Assembly (NCBI GenBank): GCA_964409675.1
Contig: CAYPEF010000007.1
Coordinates: forward strand, 1 to 40,238
Reading direction: 5' to 3'
From: CAYMDD01 sp964409675
GTDB lineage: Bacteria; Pseudomonadota; Alphaproteobacteria; Rickettsiales; SXRF01
DNA: 40,238 bases
Positions 38,280 to 40,238 of this stretch are shown here, one piece after another (within the stretch, counting starts at the first letter, position 1; every line of letters begins with the position of its first letter). The translations under genes were made by a program, and so were the position numbers. The notes below the pieces were generated by a model that did not search any database, was not told where the DNA came from, and saw nothing but the letters and a program-made list of their open reading frames with translations.

Positions 38280-40109
38280 TTATTCTTTTATATCCGCATC
38301 CACCTGCGGCTGCCACGTCAGGCGCAAGGCGTTGGCAATGGCGAGGATGTCGATTCCCTCTTGCAGCAGCGCCCCCGCCACCGGTGAGATATAACCGGCG
38401 GCGGCGAACAGCATGCCAATTACACTCAGCAGCATCCCTCCAATGGCGCTTTGCAGCGCGATGCTGCGCATGGACATGCTGATATGCAGTAGTTCATCCA
38501 CCTTAGCGAGCGTGCTTTCCATAATCACCGCGCCCGCGGCCTCGGCGGTGGCGCTGCTAATTTGGCCGAAGGCCACGCCCACGGTGGCCGCAGTGAGTGA
38601 GGGAGCGTCATTAATGCCATCCCCCATAAATAATGTTGGCACCCGGGCGGTTTCCTCGCGCACGATGGCAAGCTTTTGCTCCGGTGTCTGCTCGGCCCGC
38701 GCATCATCAATGCCAAGCAATTCGGCGAGATACGCCACCTCCGATGCGCGGTCGCCGGAAATCAGCATCACTTTTTCAAAGCTGTGATGCGGCGCTAAAT
38801 GCGAGATGAACGAATGCCCCTCCGCCCTTGGCTTATCGCGAAACACCAGCACGGCGGCCAGCGCCTCATCCACCAGCAGCACGCATTCCATGCCCGCTTT
38901 CTGCGGCGGCAGCAATGCAGCCTGCCGTGCATCAAGCTTGCGGCGGTGCGTGATGACAACCCGCTGCCCGCTTACCTCCCCGCTTAACCCCTGCCCCGGC
39001 TTTTCGGAAACCTCGCGCGCCTCCAGCAGGCGCAGGCTGGCTTTTTTCGCGGCACGCAGAATCGCTACCGCCAACGGGTGTTTTGAATAACGCTCCAAGC
39101 TCGCCGCCAGCTGCAGCGCCTTGTCCTGCGTGAAATGCGCCAGCGCGATGACTTCCAGCAATTCCGGCTTGCCATACGTCAGCGTGCCGGTTTTATCAAA
39201 AATCGCTGTGCGGCAGGTGGGCAGTCGCTCCAGCACCACGGGGTCCTTGATGATGATGCCGCGCCGTGCGCTTAGCGACACTGCGCCGATGATGGTAATG
39301 GGAATGGCAATCAGCAGCGGGCATGGCGTTGCCACCACCAGCACGGCAAGGAAGCGCACCGCATCGCCCGTCACCACCCATGCCGCCACCGCGATCAGCA
39401 GCGCAAGCGGCGCGAATGCCGCGCCCAGCCGGTCAGCCAGGCGGCGCATGCGCGGGCGGCGCTGCTCTGCTTCCTGCATCACCTGCATGATGCGGGCATA
39501 GCGCGAATCCCCCGGCAGGCGCTCGGCACGGATCACCAGCACGCCCTCGCCGTTGATCGCGCCCGAAAGCACATTGGTGCCGGGCGCTTTGGAGACGCTA
39601 TACGGCTCACCCGTGAGGTAGGATTCATCCATCGAACCATGCCCCTCGATTACCACTCCGTCCACCGGGCAGGCTTCGTGCGGGTGCAGCACGATATGAT
39701 CGCCAATCTGGATATCCTCCAGCGCGATCTCCTCCACCCGCTCGCCCTTCTGCCGGTGCGCGCGCGCAGGCATGCGCTCCGCCAGCGCCAGCAGCACGGA
39801 AGACGCCCGCCGCGTCGCATAGTGCTCCAGCGCCTGCCCGCCTGAGAGCATCAACACAATCAGCACCGCCGCCAGATATTCCTGTAAGTACGCCGCCGTC
39901 AGCAGCGCAATCGCCGCCAGTAAATCAGCACCGAGATTGCCTTTAAAGGCTTTTACCGCAATCTGCGCAATCAGCGGCAGGCCACCTGCGATCATCACCA
40001 CTATCAGCGGCAATTCACCACCGCCGGGCAACAGGTGCAACGCGATGGCCACCAATGATGCAAACGCAAGCGCCACTTCCCAGCGATTTTCTGTTAAAGT
40101 GCGCGTCAT
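38280..40109 (-). CDS. Heavy-metal P-type ATPase (P1B), without N-terminal metal domain
   Basis: A 609-residue ion pump. Motifs: TGEP (166-169, actuator), transport-site ATPCPL (260-265) in the membrane, phosphorylated DKTGT (305-309), SKHP (about 350, P1B marker), and GDGINDAPSL (about 510). The N-terminus has four helices but no HMA or His-rich metal domain. Copper and zinc pumps of this class usually have CPC; TPCP is found in the group that includes the Ni/Fe pump Nia of Sinorhizobium, though that one has a hemerythrin tail not present here. So the metal is uncertain. AAGAGG before ATG 40109 supports the start, and an inverted repeat lies upstream. Confidence 0.9.
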   Translation of the reverse strand: MTRTLTENRWEVALAFASLVAIALHLLPGGGELPLIVVMIAGGLPLIAQIAVKAFKGNLGADLLAAIALLTAAYLQEYLAAVLIVLMLSGGQALEHYATRRASSVLLALAERMPARAHRQKGERVEEIALEDIQIGDHIVLHPHEACPVDGVVIEGHGSMDESYLTGEPYSVSKAPGTNVLSGAINGEGVLVIRAERLPGDSRYARIMQVMQEAEQRRPRMRRLADRLGAAFAPLALLIAVAAWVVTGDAVRFLAVLVVATPCPLLIAIPITIIGAVSLSARRGIIIKDPVVLERLPTCRTAIFDKTGTLTYGKPELLEVIALAHFTQDKALQLAASLERYSKHPLAVAILRAAKKASLRLLEAREVSEKPGQGLSGEVSGQRVVITHRRKLDARQAALLPPQKAGMECVLLVDEALAAVLVFRDKPRAEGHSFISHLAPHHSFEKVMLISGDRASEVAYLAELLGIDDARAEQTPEQKLAIVREETARVPTLFMGDGINDAPSLTAATVGVAFGQISSATAEAAGAVIMESTLAKVDELLHISMSMRSIALQSAIGGMLLSVIGMLFAAAGYISPVAGALLQEGIDILAIANALRLTWQPQVDADIKE

Positions 40110-40134
40110 GCCATCCTCTTGCCATTCTGTTGAC

Positions 40135-40157
40135 GGAGATTTTGTACTTGAATCTCC
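40135..40157. promoter_or_regulatory. Inverted repeat upstream of the P-type ATPase
   Basis: GGAGATT (40135-40141) and AATCTCC (40151-40157) form a perfect inverted pair around 9 bases, 25 bp before the ATPase start. It could be an operator for a metal-responsive regulator, or a weak hairpin after the tRNA gene. No T-run follows on the minus strand, which favours the operator. Confidence 0.4.
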
Positions 40158-40193
40158 AACGAAAATCCAGCTGCGGAACTATGCCGATGAAAA

Positions 40194-40238
40194 TGGTGCT
40201 GTCGAAGGGATTCGAACCCCCGACCCTCGCATTACGAA
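40194..40238 (-). tRNA. tRNA-Thr(CGT), 3' part
   Basis: On the minus strand the sequence from the window edge reads TTCGTAATGCGA, the anticodon loop and 3' anticodon stem (anticodon CGT), then a five-base variable loop, the T arm GGGGG-TTCGAAT-CCCTT, the acceptor strand CGACAGC and an encoded A-CCA. The anticodon region equals that of E. coli tRNA-Thr(CGT). The 5' half lies beyond the window. An encoded CCA is present. Confidence 0.9.

Overview
The window looks like a piece of an alphaproteobacterial chromosome. The lineage call rests on a DUF465 (YdcH-type) small protein, a PAS_5-type PAS protein, a DUF2125-like envelope protein, a RcnB-family protein with CPPG motifs, and a fabI / MaoC-Pta / ackA cluster of the kind known from rhizobia. 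Most of it is G+C-rich, densely packed housekeeping DNA with many ATGA or TGATG overlaps. I cannot name the genus.

Layout. 1-2992 (+): the 3' end of a Fur/Zur-type regulator, then a tightly coupled set of ABC ATPase, FtsX-type permease, thioredoxin-like protein and DUF3299 protein, probably a zinc-responsive envelope transport system. 2993-8155: an A+T-richer island on the minus strand with a DUF2971 gene overlapping a 1163-residue SIR2 protein (SIR2 NAD+-binding domain plus a long C-terminal part that I read as DUF4020, Dsr1-like). Upstream lie a possible leaderless promoter, four 21-bp-phased imperfect repeats and about 740 bp of decayed, hairpin-rich DNA. This two-gene unit is the best candidate for an undescribed (anti-phage) system. 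8156-12438: an RTX-tailed alginate-lyase-like secreted enzyme, a periplasmic protein, msrA-msrB and a glycine-zipper protein. 12616-16649: an endonuclease Q-like PHP protein, nadC, and a divergent lone SdhA-type flavoprotein. 16736-21482: a membrane-anchored GDPD-like protein without the usual catalytic residues, thrS, infC, and a small receptor with a chemoreceptor signalling tip ahead of a Cache domain. 21540-27432: pyrE, a DUF2125-like protein and pabC on minus, diverging from folK-folP-folC on plus. 27616-29780: metC behind a PAS protein, and a DUF465 gene with its own promoter, structured leader and strong terminator. 30088-33037: a HlyD-type adaptor / FtsX permease / ATPase export system. 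33228-34145: RcnB-like and glycine-zipper envelope proteins. 34267-38182: an FNR/FixK-type box in front of fabI, a small potassium-channel-like protein, MaoC-Pta and acetate kinase, all overlapping. 38280-40238: a heavy-metal P-type ATPase and the 3' part of a tRNA-Thr(CGT).

How it fits together. Folate synthesis (pabC, folK, folP, folC), NAD synthesis (nadC) and methionine-sulfoxide repair are clear units. The FNR box fits low-oxygen control of acetyl-phosphate/acetate metabolism coupled to a lipid reductase and an ion channel. Five of seven convergent gene junctions carry a long palindrome, two of them from one dispersed family. One junction without a palindrome is where the SIR2 island meets the zinc operon, which fits later insertion.
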